Origin: Candidatus Segatella albertsiae
Lineage (GTDB): Bacteria; Bacteroidota; Bacteroidia; Bacteroidales; Bacteroidaceae
Direction: 5' to 3'
Assembly (NCBI GenBank): GCA_002451555.1
Contig: DKCU01000136.1
Location: 1 to 37,452, forward strand
DNA: 37,452 nucleotides
The position numbers were made by a program, and so were the translations under genes. Below the pieces are notes generated by a model that ran no database searches, was not told the DNA's origin, and saw only the letters and a list, made by a program, of their open reading frames with translations. Numbering within the stretch: the first letter of the stretch is position 1; each line of letters starts with the position of its first letter. Below, in pieces: positions 25,514 to 33,586 of the stretch.

Positions 25514-26101
25514 ATGACCATGGTGAGAGAGGAAAACAAACTTGATATAGTTACGATTTGCCAGTGGAAGGACGAGTCGATAGAGCTTTTGTACGATAAA
25601 TATTATCGTGCCTTGGTGGGCTATGGCTGTCAGTTTGTGGAAAGAGAGATTGCGGAGGACATCGTACAAGAACTTTTCTCAGTCCTGTGGGAGCGTCGCC
25701 CTCGCTTCAATAGTATCGCCCAATTCTCCTCCTATTTATATAATACTGTACATAACTCGGCGTTCAATCATCTGCGCCATCAAACTGTTTGCAACAATTA
25801 TCGGCAAAGCATAGTGGAGAACTTGCAGGAGTTTATGTTAGTGGATGATACTTCGGATGTTTTCAATAAGGAAGAAGTCTATCGCCAGCTCTTCGCTGCG
25901 ATAGACGAATTGCCCCCACTCCAAAGGGAAGTGTTTCTGCTTTGCATGGAAGGGAAAAAGAACAAGGAAATTGCAGAGCAACTGGACATCTCTGCCGAGA
26001 CGGTCAAGGTGCAAAAACGTCGTGCCATCGCCCAATTAAGGGGTAAGCTGTCTCCTGTTGTAATAGGATTTGTCTTTGCATTGCTAAGAAAAAGCTTATA
26101 A
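25514..26101 (+). CDS. ECF RNA polymerase sigma factor
   Basis: A sigma-70 family ECF factor of about 195 residues. Region 2 is ESIELLYDKYYRALVGYGCQ through IAEDIVQELFSVLWERR. Region 4 is the helix-turn-helix LPPLQREVFLLCMEGKKNKE, then IAEQLDISAETVKVQKRRAI. It directs RNA polymerase to the promoter(s) of the divergent FecR/SusC locus when the FecR partner signals. Possible starts are ATG 25514, ATG 25520, or GTG 25505; I chose 25514 because the inferred transcript start is near 25501. Divergent placement of sigma and anti-sigma is less common than the sigma-fecR-susC order. The gene converges on the CoA-transferase gene with a 24-bp gap. Confidence 0.92.
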   Translation: MTMVREENKLDIVTICQWKDESIELLYDKYYRALVGYGCQFVEREIAEDIVQELFSVLWERRPRFNSIAQFSSYLYNTVHNSAFNHLRHQTVCNNYRQSIVENLQEFMLVDDTSDVFNKEEVYRQLFAAIDELPPLQREVFLLCMEGKKNKEIAEQLDISAETVKVQKRRAIAQLRGKLSPVVIGFVFALLRKSL

Positions 26102-26125
26102 TCTCTTAAGAAGAAGTTTATATAA

Positions 26126-27631
26126 CTATTTCAAATACTCGCCGAAATCCGTCAATCTCATATCACCTTTCTTTAGGAAAGTATCGTGCATGGCGAGAGC
26201 TGCTCTCATGCTCTGTGGCTCGTGGCCCTTCTCGGCGAACTTCAAGTATTCACGGAGCATAGGGCGATAGTCAGGGTGAGCGCAGTTCTCGATGATTTCT
26301 TTCGCACGGCGAAGAGGTCCCTTGCCACGAAGGTCGGCAACGCCTTGCTCAGTAACAATGACATCCACATCGTGCTCGGTACTATCCACGTGGCTGCACA
26401 TCGGAACGATGGCAGAGATACAACCATTCTTGGTGGTACTTTGGGTAGTAAATATGGAGATGTAGCCATTGCGCTCGTAGTCGCAAGAACCACCAATACC
26501 ATTCATCAACTTGCTACCACAGATGTGGCTGGAGTTCTCGTTGCCATAGATGTCACACTCAATGGCAGTATTCATGGCAATGACACCCAGTCGGCGGATA
26601 ACCTCTGGCGAGTTGGAAATCTCACTCTGGCGGATGGTGAGGTGTTGCTTGAAGTAGTCGATGTCTTGATATACCTCTTGCAAGGTGTCGTTGGTCACAG
26701 TGAGCGAAGAACAGGAGGCATCCTTGATTCTGCCCTCACGCATATACTTCACTACTGCATCCTGCACCACCTCAGTATAAACGCTGAAAACAGGCACATT
26801 AGGATTCTGTCCTAATGCCTCAAGAACTGCATTTGAAGTGGTTCCCACACCGCTCTGCAAAGGCAAGAACTGTGGAGGGATGTGTCCTTTCTTGAGGTCA
26901 GAGACCAAGAAGTCTGCCACGTTGTGGCCCATCTGCTCAGTCACAGGGTCGAGTGGCTTGAAAGCACGAGCCTCCTCCGGGATGTTACATTCCACCACAC
27001 CGATAATCTTATGAGCATCAATCTCCACATATTCCTTACCTATGCGGTCGCCTACGTTCAGAATTGGGATAGGTTGACGGAATGGGCATTCTGCTATCTC
27101 ATAGACATCATGCAGATAGCGAGATGCTGGGCTATGGAAAGTATTTTTCTCAATGAGCACTTTCTTTGCCAATCGAACGATAGTTGGAACGATACCACCG
27201 GCAGAAGTCAAGAAAGCCTTGCAAGTGGTCTCTCCCTCCTCCAAGTCTGACACTTCGATGATGGCGAGGTCTATATCGCCATAGAATCCACGGCGCAGAC
27301 GCTCAGCCATGTGTCCGAGGTGCATATCCTCGTAGTCAATCTCGCCAAGGTTGGTATGTGTTCGAAAATCCTTGTTGGTAGAAAATGGCGCACGGAATTT
27401 GATGGCATGAGCCGCAGCCATGTCACCTTCGATGCTCTGCGAAGTAGAAGCTCCTGTCAAGATACCCACCTGGAAAGGTCGGCCTGCCTCGTGTTCAGCG
27501 ATAGCTCGCTTGGAAAGTTCACGGAAGGTAGCCTTAGGTACACCGTTGGGTGTGAAACCGCTGAGTCCGATAGTATCTTGGTCGTTAATCATTGCTGCTG
27601 CTTCGGCAGCTGTCAATCTTATATATGCCAT
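26126..27631 (-). CDS. Acetyl-CoA hydrolase/CoA-transferase family protein (probable succinate/acetate CoA-transferase)
   Basis: A 501-residue cytosolic enzyme of the Ach1/Cat1/AarC family that moves CoA between carboxylates. In Prevotella and relatives the likely role is succinyl-CoA and acetyl-CoA exchange in the succinate/propionate and acetate fermentation routes. Supporting features are the N-terminal block TIGLSGFTPNGVPKATFREL, the glycine loop QSGVGTTSNAVLEALG, the catalytic Glu in SVYTEVVQDA (residue 287 from this start), GSKLMNGIGGSCDYERNGYI and ITEQGVADLRGKGP-type (here VTEQGVADLRGKGPLRRA). Length is usual for the family. I chose ATG 27631 (MAYIRLTAAE); an in-frame upstream start at 27664 lies over the -7 box. 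Exact substrate pair is inferred. Confidence 0.92.
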   Translation of the reverse strand: MAYIRLTAAEAAAMINDQDTIGLSGFTPNGVPKATFRELSKRAIAEHEAGRPFQVGILTGASTSQSIEGDMAAAHAIKFRAPFSTNKDFRTHTNLGEIDYEDMHLGHMAERLRRGFYGDIDLAIIEVSDLEEGETTCKAFLTSAGGIVPTIVRLAKKVLIEKNTFHSPASRYLHDVYEIAECPFRQPIPILNVGDRIGKEYVEIDAHKIIGVVECNIPEEARAFKPLDPVTEQMGHNVADFLVSDLKKGHIPPQFLPLQSGVGTTSNAVLEALGQNPNVPVFSVYTEVVQDAVVKYMREGRIKDASCSSLTVTNDTLQEVYQDIDYFKQHLTIRQSEISNSPEVIRRLGVIAMNTAIECDIYGNENSSHICGSKLMNGIGGSCDYERNGYISIFTTQSTTKNGCISAIVPMCSHVDSTEHDVDVIVTEQGVADLRGKGPLRRAKEIIENCAHPDYRPMLREYLKFAEKGHEPQSMRAALAMHDTFLKKGDMRLTDFGEYLK

Positions 27632-27661
27632 TTTCTTATGATTTATAACTTTATGTGGGTG

Positions 27662-27669
27662 CAAAGTTA
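27662..27669 (-). promoter_or_regulatory. -7 box of the CoA-transferase gene
   Basis: Read on the minus strand TAACTTTG (27669-27662), about 30 bp before the ATG. No clear -33 TTG. The sequence TAACTTTGCACCCACAT is identical to that of the ECF sigma promoter, a likely reflection of the general consensus. Confidence 0.5.
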
Positions 27670-27930
27670 CACAATTCTTTTTATATAGGATAATCTTTTG
27701 ATGATTTTATGCAAAGAAATGGACTTTTGTTTATGATTTTTGCATGAATATACAATAAAAGAGGCGTTTATGCAGAAATTGAAGAAATAAACTCTATCTT
27801 TTTGATGCAATGGCAAAGATAAGGCATTTTTATCGCGATTTATTTTGTATTGTCTTCGATTTCAAGAAAATCTTCACGCTCAAGAATGAAAATAAACTTT
27901 CATTCTCTTCGCTTAATCAGATTTTTGCAG

Positions 27931-27978
27931 TACCTTTGCACACCGAAAGCCGTAGGTCCTACACGCCTTCGGCTTCAT
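27931..27978 (+). promoter_or_regulatory. -7 box and leader hairpin of the TonB receptor gene
   Basis: TACCTTTG (27931-27938) sets a transcript start near 27945. The leader begins with a GC-rich foldable segment: GAAAGCCG pairs with CGGCTTC (one bulged A), and GTAGG-T-CCTAC forms a small palindrome within it. No cobalamin-riboswitch B12 box (GCCACTG) was found in the 300-bp region. The remaining part of the 27665-28006 gap is AT-rich with no gene seen. Confidence 0.45.
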
Positions 27979-28006
27979 TTATTAATCATTTATAAACATT
28001 TAATTA

Positions 28007-30079
28007 ATGTACAAAACAATTTTCAACAAGCACAACAGCTTGAAGTTCAACCGCTTCTCCAACAAGGGCTACTCCCTCTTCGCAGTTTTGGGAAGAGAGG
28101 TTCTCGTGGGAGTTCTCAGCGTCACCACACTCAGCCACGCCAAGGCAGAGGGTGTGAGCACAGAGGGCATGAAGGTTGACTCCACCCTCTACAAGGGCGG
28201 AAAGGCTTACGAGCTGGATGCTGTGAGCGTAACGGGGTCCCGTGCGCCGATGACTGTGGAGCAGTCACCTAAGATTGTGTCTGTCATTACCCGCGACGAC
28301 ATTCATCGTGCGGCGGCGCAGACCATCAACGATGTATTGAAATTAGCCACTGGCGTGGATGTCCGTCAGCGTGGTGGCTTTGGTGTTCAGACGGATATCT
28401 CCATCAACGGTGGAACTTTTGACCAGATTACCATTCTCTTGAATGGTGTCAACATTTCCAACCCTCAGACGGGTCACAATGCCTCAGACTTTCCTGTTGC
28501 CCTAGCCGACATCGACCACATCGAAGTGCTCGAAGGGGCGGCTTCACGTCTTTTCGGAACCTCGGCATTCAATGGTGCTATCAACATCGTGACCAAGAAG
28601 GCAGAGAACGATGGTATTTCCGCAAGCGTGGAAGGCGGCTCGTTCGGTAGCTTCGGAGCGCAAGGACGAGTGCAAACAGCATTCGAATCTGGCAAGTGGA
28701 ACCATAGCTATTCGGCAAGCGGAGGTTACAAGCGTTCGGATGGAGGTACGGAGAACAGCGACTTTGAAAAGGGACAAGGCTATGCAAATGTCTCTCTGAG
28801 CTACGACCATCGCTTCGACATCGGAGCACAAGTGGGAATCGCCACACAGAGTTATGGCGCGAATACATTCTATTCTGCTAAATACGACAACCAATATGAG
28901 AAGACCGACCATGGTTTGGCTTCGCTCAAACTGAGCCTTCACAACCAAGCCAAGACAGATGCTGATAAGATTTGGGAGGTCTCCCCTACCTTATATTATA
29001 ATAAGTTCAAGGACCACTACCAGTTGATTCGTGGACAGGAAGGAGCCAAAGCTGGCGAAAACTATCACAACCTCGACATCTGGGGCGGTGGACTGAATGC
29101 CAACCTCTCTTGGTTCTTAGGCAAGACAGCCGTTGGATTCGACATCAGCAAGGAGCGCATCTACTCCACTGCCCTTGGTTCTATCCTCGCAGAGAACGAC
29201 TATAAGGATATTTCGGGCTCTGACCGCAAGTACGACCACAAGGGCGAACGCACCAACACCAACATCATGTTGGAGCACAACTTCATCTTTGGAGGCTTTA
29301 CGCTCTCGGCTGGTGTCTTGGCTAACAAGAACACAGGGCTCGACAACGACTTCCGTTTCTATCCCGGCGTAGATGTCAGTTATCGTCCTAACGACAACTG
29401 GAAGATTTATGCTTCCTGGAACAAGGCTTTGAGAATGCCTACCTACACCGACCTCTATATCAGCAATGTGGTGCAGCAAGGCGACATCACCTTGAACCCA
29501 GAGAAGAACTCCACCTTCAAGATAGGAACTCGCTATCGCCAAACAGGTTTCTCTGCCGTATTGAGTGGCTTCTATGCCCACGGCACAGACATGATAGACT
29601 GGGTTCAGACTTCGGAGACGGAGCAAAAGGACAGCAAGTATCACGTGATGAACATCGGCAAGCTCAACAACATGGGCTACAACCTCGATGCCACCATCTA
29701 CATGCAGGAGCTGATTCCGAATAGTTTCATCACTCGCATCAAGTTGGGCTATGCTTACATCTACCAAGACCACAAGACGGATGCCAACATCTTGAAGTCA
29801 CTCTACGCCTTAGAGTACTTGAAGCACAAGGCTGTCTTCGGTCTCGACCATCAGATATGGAAGAAACTCTCCGCCTCTTGGAGCGTAAGGTGGCAGCAGC
29901 GCATGAACGGCTATCATCCTTACACCAAGGTGGATTGCAAGTTGATGTGGGACGACAAGAAATACAGCATCTACGTAAAGGCCGACAACCTCACTTGCCA
30001 CAGATACTACGACCTCGCCGCCATCAAGCAACCAGGGTTGTGGATTATGGCAGGAGCCAGCATCAACTTAGGTTGGTAG
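28007..30079 (+). CDS. TonB-dependent outer membrane receptor (BtuB/CirA-like)
   Basis: A 690-residue TonB-dependent receptor without STN or carboxypeptidase-like domains, so a classical receptor rather than SusC. The N-terminus is an unusually long signal region of about 48 residues: a basic stretch (MYKTIFNKHNSLKFNRFSNK), then the core GYSLFAVLGREVLVGVLSVT, ending near SHAKA. Next come a TonB-box-like stretch (ELDAVSVTGSRAP) and a plug domain (TINDVLKLATGVDVRQRGGF, INGGTFDQITILLNGVNISN, VLEGAASRLFGTSAFNGAIN). The barrel ends near IMAGASINLGW. The compact size and plug resemble BtuB/CirA-type receptors for cobalamin or siderophores; substrate is not determined. Its last 17 bp overlap the convergent CDF gene. 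Confidence 0.92.
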   Translation: MYKTIFNKHNSLKFNRFSNKGYSLFAVLGREVLVGVLSVTTLSHAKAEGVSTEGMKVDSTLYKGGKAYELDAVSVTGSRAPMTVEQSPKIVSVITRDDIHRAAAQTINDVLKLATGVDVRQRGGFGVQTDISINGGTFDQITILLNGVNISNPQTGHNASDFPVALADIDHIEVLEGAASRLFGTSAFNGAINIVTKKAENDGISASVEGGSFGSFGAQGRVQTAFESGKWNHSYSASGGYKRSDGGTENSDFEKGQGYANVSLSYDHRFDIGAQVGIATQSYGANTFYSAKYDNQYEKTDHGLASLKLSLHNQAKTDADKIWEVSPTLYYNKFKDHYQLIRGQEGAKAGENYHNLDIWGGGLNANLSWFLGKTAVGFDISKERIYSTALGSILAENDYKDISGSDRKYDHKGERTNTNIMLEHNFIFGGFTLSAGVLANKNTGLDNDFRFYPGVDVSYRPNDNWKIYASWNKALRMPTYTDLYISNVVQQGDITLNPEKNSTFKIGTRYRQTGFSAVLSGFYAHGTDMIDWVQTSETEQKDSKYHVMNIGKLNNMGYNLDATIYMQELIPNSFITRIKLGYAYIYQDHKTDANILKSLYALEYLKHKAVFGLDHQIWKKLSASWSVRWQQRMNGYHPYTKVDCKLMWDDKKYSIYVKADNLTCHRYYDLAAIKQPGLWIMAGASINLGW

Positions 30080-31028
30080 GTGCTTGATATTTACCATTTA
30101 CTTTAATCGGTTCGAGGTGAATGCCTACATGGGTGTTCGCCCCGAACTTTTCTTTGATACGATGCTCGATATTGGTGGCGTGCTGATGAGCTTCGTAGAG
30201 CGAAGTGGAACCCGGCATACGAACATGCATTTCGATGGCAATCTTGTTGCCGATGCGGCGAGTCTGTAGATTATGCACCTCGCAAACATCCTCTTCCTCA
30301 TTGGCGAGCTTGATGATTTCATCCTCTTCAGACTCTGGAAGGCTGGCATCCGTCAGTTCCTTGACCGATTGCAACACCAATCCCCAAGCAGCCTTGATGA
30401 TGAAGGCACTCACGATGATGGCAGCCAATGGGTCGAGCACCGCCCACTTTTCGCCCAAGAGGATGGCACCACCGATACCTATCATCGTTCCGATACTCGA
30501 CAAGGCATCGCTACGATGGTGCCAGGCATTGGCAACCACCGCTTCACTATGACACTTCTTGCCCACTCTCACCGTAAACTGATAAGCCCATTCCTTCAAG
30601 ACGATGCTCACGATGGCGGCTATCAGGGCAACAACTCCAGGCTGCTGAAGGGTCTCGCCGCAGATGGCACGATAGGTCTTGCAGATGCCTGTGTAGCAAA
30701 TCATCACGCCCACCACAAAGAGCGAGATGCCGATGATGGCTGTGGCGAGGGTCTCGTATTTGCCGTGGCCATAGTCATGGTCCTTGTCCTTCGGCTTGTT
30801 GCCGAGCTTCACGAACACCAACACCACGACATCCGTGGCAAAATCGGTAAGCGAGTGGATGGCATCGGCTATCATCGCTGCAGAGTGTCCGAGAATACCT
30901 GCGGCAAACTTCATCACGAGCAACACTACATTGATGACGCTACCCGCCAATGTCACCTTATACACTTCTCTCACACGGTCTTTATTCTCATTCTCTTCAA
31001 TTCTCTTATCCATTTTTTCATAATCCAT
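30063..31028 (-). CDS. Cation diffusion facilitator metal exporter
   Basis: A CDF-family inner-membrane exporter (FieF/MMT1-like) that extrudes divalent metals such as zinc, iron or manganese using the proton gradient. It is about 321 residues with six predicted membrane segments. Metal-site motifs are visible: ADAIHSLTDFATD in TM2 (HSxxD...D) and HHRSDALSS in TM5 (HxxxD). A His/Asp-rich loop DKDHDYGHGKYE lies between TM2 and TM3, and the C-terminal cytoplasmic ferredoxin-like domain contains ECHV-like IEMHVRMPG. The start is chosen at ATG 31028 (MDYEKMDKR). A GTG at 31049 would add seven residues, and ATG 31013 is also possible. It converges on and overlaps the TonB receptor by 17 bp. Confidence 0.93.
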   Translation of the reverse strand: MDYEKMDKRIEENENKDRVREVYKVTLAGSVINVVLLVMKFAAGILGHSAAMIADAIHSLTDFATDVVVLVFVKLGNKPKDKDHDYGHGKYETLATAIIGISLFVVGVMICYTGICKTYRAICGETLQQPGVVALIAAIVSIVLKEWAYQFTVRVGKKCHSEAVVANAWHHRSDALSSIGTMIGIGGAILLGEKWAVLDPLAAIIVSAFIIKAAWGLVLQSVKELTDASLPESEEDEIIKLANEEEDVCEVHNLQTRRIGNKIAIEMHVRMPGSTSLYEAHQHATNIEHRIKEKFGANTHVGIHLEPIKVNGKYQAPTNLS

Positions 31029-31075
31029 ATCGAAGTCCTTTGGCTTCACTAAATGTTTTTGTATAAATTGAGCCG

Positions 31076-31083
31076 CAAAGATA
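31076..31083 (-). promoter_or_regulatory. -7 box of the CDF gene
   Basis: TATCTTTG on the minus strand (31083-31076), giving a start near 31069. No clear -33 element. The divergent HAD promoter lies 75 bp away. Confidence 0.5.
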
Positions 31084-31158
31084 TAGTATTTTATCGTAAG
31101 CGAGTAAGTTTAGCGATTAAAAAAGCATAAAAGATACATAATTCTCGATTATTAGCCG

Positions 31159-31166
31159 TACCTTTG
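31159..31166 (+). promoter_or_regulatory. -7 box of the HAD phosphatase gene
   Basis: TACCTTTG followed by CACC, about 30 bp before the ATG at 31198. No clear -33 element. Confidence 0.5.
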
Positions 31167-31197
31167 CACCGCATTATCAGAAACAATATCAAACATC

Positions 31198-31884
31198 ATG
31201 AAATATATCATATTAGATTTCGACGGAACCATCGGTGATTCCCAAGCACTTATCGTTAGAACTTTCCAAGACACCATGCGAGAGATGGGCAAGGAGGTTA
31301 AATCGGCAGAGGCATGTGCCAATACCATCGGCATGCGTCTGAGCGAGGCTTTCGCCTTGCTTTACAACTCTTCCATAGAGGAGGGCGAGAAGTGCGCACA
31401 GGTTTATCACAAGATTTTCGAGGAAAATCGTGCGAGCTTGGGCATGAAGCCTTTCCCTCATGTCATCGACACCATCAAGGAACTCCACAAGCGTGGCTTC
31501 GTCTTGGCGGTGGCAAGCAGTCGTGGTCGTGATTCCTTGATGGGTTTCATCCATCAGATGGATTTAGTTGATTGCGTCTCTTCCGTGGTGGCACAGGAAG
31601 ATGTCGTTAATGTGAAACCAGAGCCCGACATGGTTTTCAAGGCTTTGATGGAAATCGCAGGAAGAGAGGTTGACAAGGAAGATTGCCACACATTGCCCGA
31701 TGACTTAAAGGCGATGCTGCCTGAGACCTTGGTGGTGGGCGACATGACGTTTGATGTGGATATGGCTCACAACGCAGGAGCCAAGGCTTGCGCCGTAACT
31801 TACGGCAATGGCACTCGCGAACAGTTGGCTTCGGCTGAATGGATTATCGATAATTTCGCTGAACTACTGGATATTGTAGGATAA
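31198..31884 (+). CDS. HAD-superfamily hydrolase (phosphoglycolate phosphatase/beta-PGM-like)
   Basis: A 228-residue cytosolic HAD phosphohydrolase. Motif I is ILDFDGTIGDS with nucleophile Asp7 and Asp9. A helical C1 cap follows (about 15-85). Motif II is VASSRGR (Ser near 107), motif III the Lys of NVKPEPDMVFKAL, and motif IV VVGDMTFDVDMAHNAGA (acidic pair). This layout fits the phosphoglycolate phosphatase / pyrophosphatase PpaX / beta-phosphoglucomutase branch; the substrate cannot be fixed. It appears monocistronic, with its own promoter and a strong terminator right at the stop codon. Confidence 0.9.
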   Translation: MKYIILDFDGTIGDSQALIVRTFQDTMREMGKEVKSAEACANTIGMRLSEAFALLYNSSIEEGEKCAQVYHKIFEENRASLGMKPFPHVIDTIKELHKRGFVLAVASSRGRDSLMGFIHQMDLVDCVSSVVAQEDVVNVKPEPDMVFKALMEIAGREVDKEDCHTLPDDLKAMLPETLVVGDMTFDVDMAHNAGAKACAVTYGNGTREQLASAEWIIDNFAELLDIVG

Positions 31885-31913
31885 ATAAGAAGGACCATCC
31901 CTTCTTATTTTTT
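31884..31913 (+). terminator. Intrinsic terminator of the HAD gene
   Basis: AATAAGAAGG (31884-31893), loop of 6, CCTTCTTATT (31900-31909), then a run of six T (31908-31913). The stem overlaps the stop codon. Confidence 0.85.
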
Positions 31914-32003
31914 GATGTCTGCCACGACATCCCAACCTATCCATCCGTGTTGGTAAGTAACGGAGACAGTATCTCCTTCATGGTAGTTGTATTTTTCATT
32001 CTT
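31905..32003 (-). pseudogene. Possible gene remnant or tiny ORF (YHEGDTVSVTYQHGWIGWD)
   Basis: A 32-codon open stretch without a start ends at 31905 and reads ...YNYHEGDTVSVTY, then WIGWDVVADIKK. It has the look of a beta-rich C-terminus, loosely like DUF3592 tails. The ATG of an ATGA overlap with the preceding membrane-protein gene is one base out of frame with it (A5 run). It could be decayed coding DNA or chance. Confidence 0.25.
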
Positions 32004-32334
32004 CTAAAAAAGTTTTTGCCAAGGCATACAGGATGCATCCAAAACCAACAAAATACCCTTTGAGGTAATTGATGTAGTCAATGCTAAAGCTTGGAGGAAA
32101 CTCATGCCTATCTTTGTATGTCATGACCAAGAACGCAATGCCAAAAAGGAAGGCACACAATTCATCATATTGTTGACAAATCATACAGATGCACCCAGCC
32201 ACAATACAGACAAGAGAAAAGGAACAATAAGTGCCATACAAAACCGCACCGATTGATTTTCTCTTCCTTACTGCATTGCAGAGTACTACGATTCCTGTTA
32301 TAGAAGCAAGTATGCCCCAAAGACAATACAACAT
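31996..32334 (-). CDS. Small membrane protein, unknown function
   Basis: A 112-residue hydrophobic protein I cannot assign. Three or four likely membrane segments are visible: about 4-20 (CLWGILASITGIVVLC), 28-52 (GAVLYGTYCSFSLVCIVAGC), 60-75 (AFLFGIAFLVMTY) and 92-107 (YFVGFGCILYALAK). It is unusually Cys-rich for a membrane protein (eight Cys). No signal or known motif. It sits in an island of small, poorly conserved genes next to DUF2442, which is typical of immunity or toxin-antitoxin regions, but there is no direct evidence for such a role. The upstream 165 bp holds the terminator of DUF2442 and no clear TAnnTTTG box. Confidence 0.55.
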   Translation of the reverse strand: MLYCLWGILASITGIVVLCNAVRKRKSIGAVLYGTYCSFSLVCIVAGCICMICQQYDELCAFLFGIAFLVMTYKDRHEFPPSFSIDYINYLKGYFVGFGCILYALAKTFLEE

Positions 32335-32455
32335 TTCTCCGTTTTATTTTTAACTCCGAATTCTGTGCATCGTCGGTTTTATCCGATTGCGGTGGCTAAG
32401 GTACAAAAACATAAGTATCATTCTGCTATTGCAAACAAAAGTTTACAAATAAACG

Positions 32456-32488
32456 ATGCCACTCCCTTCGGTGTTAAGAGAGTGGCAT
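32456..32488 (-). terminator. Terminator-like hairpin after DUF2442
   Basis: ATGCCACTC (32456-32464) pairs perfectly with GAGTGGCAT (32480-32488), 15-nt loop. It lies 13 bp after the DUF2442 stop. The downstream T tract on the minus strand is weak. Confidence 0.5.
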
Positions 32489-32501
32489 TGAATACTCTAT
32501 A

Positions 32502-32750
32502 TCATGCAGCCTTTCCATATTCGTAAATACTATCGCTGGCAAGGTCAATCTCGTCATTCCAATATACACAAGTTCGACTGGAGTCCAATTGAACTTGCTT
32601 GAAAAGGCCATACACATCTACCAATGCACGAAATGAAGGAATCGCTTTAATGTCATCTTTCACATCGTACAAGACTTTATATCCGTCATCAAACTCTACG
32701 AAGAGGACATAATTGTCGAGAACTGAAATTTTCTTAATCCTTGGAATCAT
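32502..32750 (-). CDS. DUF2442 family protein
   Basis: An 82-residue protein with the DUF2442 pattern: IKKISVLDNYVLFVEFDDGY, then VLYDVKDDI, LFKQVQLDSS, and the C-terminal VYWNDEIDLASDSIYEYG. I start it at ATG 32750 (MIPRIKK) because that ATG overlaps the TGA of the upstream DUF4160 gene (ATGA), the usual coupled arrangement. A GTG at 32786 would add 12 unlikely residues. DUF2442 and DUF4160 are frequent neighbours in bacteria and have been suspected of being a toxin-antitoxin-like pair; function is not proven. Here the partner is frameshifted. Confidence 0.8.
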   Translation of the reverse strand: MIPRIKKISVLDNYVLFVEFDDGYKVLYDVKDDIKAIPSFRALVDVYGLFKQVQLDSSRTCVYWNDEIDLASDSIYEYGKAA

Positions 32751-32999
32751 AATGGTGGAAGTTTTGTTATTACTTGTTTGTCCCACATACTCTGAAGTTC
32801 ATCAGAATGTAGCGAGAGCCATTCCGTTACTAATTCTTGAGCCTTTTTAGGTAAGTCCCCTTCAAACATTTCAAATGTTTTGATATTGAATAGACCTACA
32901 TACTCGTTGTAGATTGCGTGTATATGTGAAGGCTCAATGCTCTTTTGGCTTGAAGAACATTTTTATGATAATTCCATAAAATCTTGCAATCTCTGGCAT
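32747..32999 (-). pseudogene. DUF4160 gene with a single-base frameshift
   Basis: From ATG 32999 the frame reads MPEIARFYGIIIKMFFKPKE, the typical DUF4160 start, then stops at TGA after KEH. Ignoring one T (A at 32936/32937 on the + strand) restores EPSHIHAIYNEYVGLFNI, the rest of DUF4160 (MFEGDLPKKAQELVTEWLSL), and a natural stop at 32749-32747 that overlaps the DUF2442 ATG. The conserved His-x-His region lies just after the break, so the protein as written would be non-functional. It has an intact consensus promoter (33030-33061). It is either a true inactivation or a sequence error. Confidence 0.85.
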
Positions 33000-33029
33000 A
33001 TTTTTATATTTATAGTTAATAATACATCG

Positions 33030-33061
33030 CAAAAATAAACAAAATCAAACAAACCACCAAA
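33030..33061 (-). promoter_or_regulatory. Promoter of the DUF4160-DUF2442 pair
   Basis: On the minus strand TTTG (33061-33058), a 20-bp spacer, TATTTTTG (33037-33030): near-ideal consensus. The 33062-33188 stretch upstream holds no gene that I can see. Confidence 0.65.
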
Positions 33062-33188
33062 CTTTTTAGGATGAAAATATGCCATTCTTTCGATAAAAAG
33101 TTGTGTTTTGCTTATCGGATGGCTCTTGATGCTCGTTTCTTGGAGCTATTAGTCGTTGGAGAAAGTTTGCATTGGCAATGATAAGAAC

Positions 33189-33578
33189 TTAGTCTGAAAG
33201 ATTTTTTCTCAACAGCAAATAATTGACTATGAGAATCAGCAAAACACAAGGTAGTATAAAAATGGGGAGAGAATATATAAGCAACATTATTGCCCACGAG
33301 ATATCTCCTTCGGCAGCAATTACTGTTCTTATCGCTATGACACCACAAAATGCCACAGCCATACTTATTGACAGTGGTATCCAATGATGCGTCGAGCTAC
33401 ACTTCCAGCCAATTGTGGCAGACAACATCATGCTGATAGTACACGTTCCAACAGCCTGCAGAATCTTATATATGTCTTCAACCCCAAATATTATGAGTAT
33501 TGCCAATGAGAGCAATATTCCAACAATCCCCCAAACAGGTAAGAACTTTCTCCAAAATAGACGTTGACGTAGTTTCAT
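33189..33578 (-). CDS. Small membrane protein, unknown function
   Basis: A 129-residue protein with four likely membrane helices: about 13-31 (FLPVWGIVGILLSLAILIIF), 39-55, 67-88 (WIPLSISMAVAFCGVIAIRT) and 95-120 (AIMLLIYSLPIFILPCVLLI). The N-terminus (MKLRQRLFWRK) is strongly basic, so it should face the cytosol. No recognised domain. It starts 8 bp after the lipoprotein gene and is probably co-transcribed with it from the promoter at 34012-34041. The pairing of a lipoprotein with a small membrane protein recalls immunity gene pairs, but nothing in the sequence proves this. Confidence 0.6.
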   Translation of the reverse strand: MKLRQRLFWRKFLPVWGIVGILLSLAILIIFGVEDIYKILQAVGTCTISMMLSATIGWKCSSTHHWIPLSISMAVAFCGVIAIRTVIAAEGDISWAIMLLIYSLPIFILPCVLLILIVNYLLLRKNLSD

Positions 33579-33586
33579 GCTGGTTT

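Noticed and set aside
27670..28006. Cobalamin riboswitch before the BtuB-like receptor
   Set aside because: No B12 box (GCCACTG-like) or the expected multi-helix core was found; only a small hairpin at the start of the leader.
29117..29773. A 218-codon minus-strand frame inside the TonB receptor gene
   Set aside because: Antisense to conserved barrel coding sequence with no start context or family resemblance.
33118..33180. A 20-codon + strand frame (MALDARFLELLVVG...) in the 33.0-33.19 kb gap
   Set aside because: Too short, no promoter or homology, and opposite in direction to the surrounding genes.
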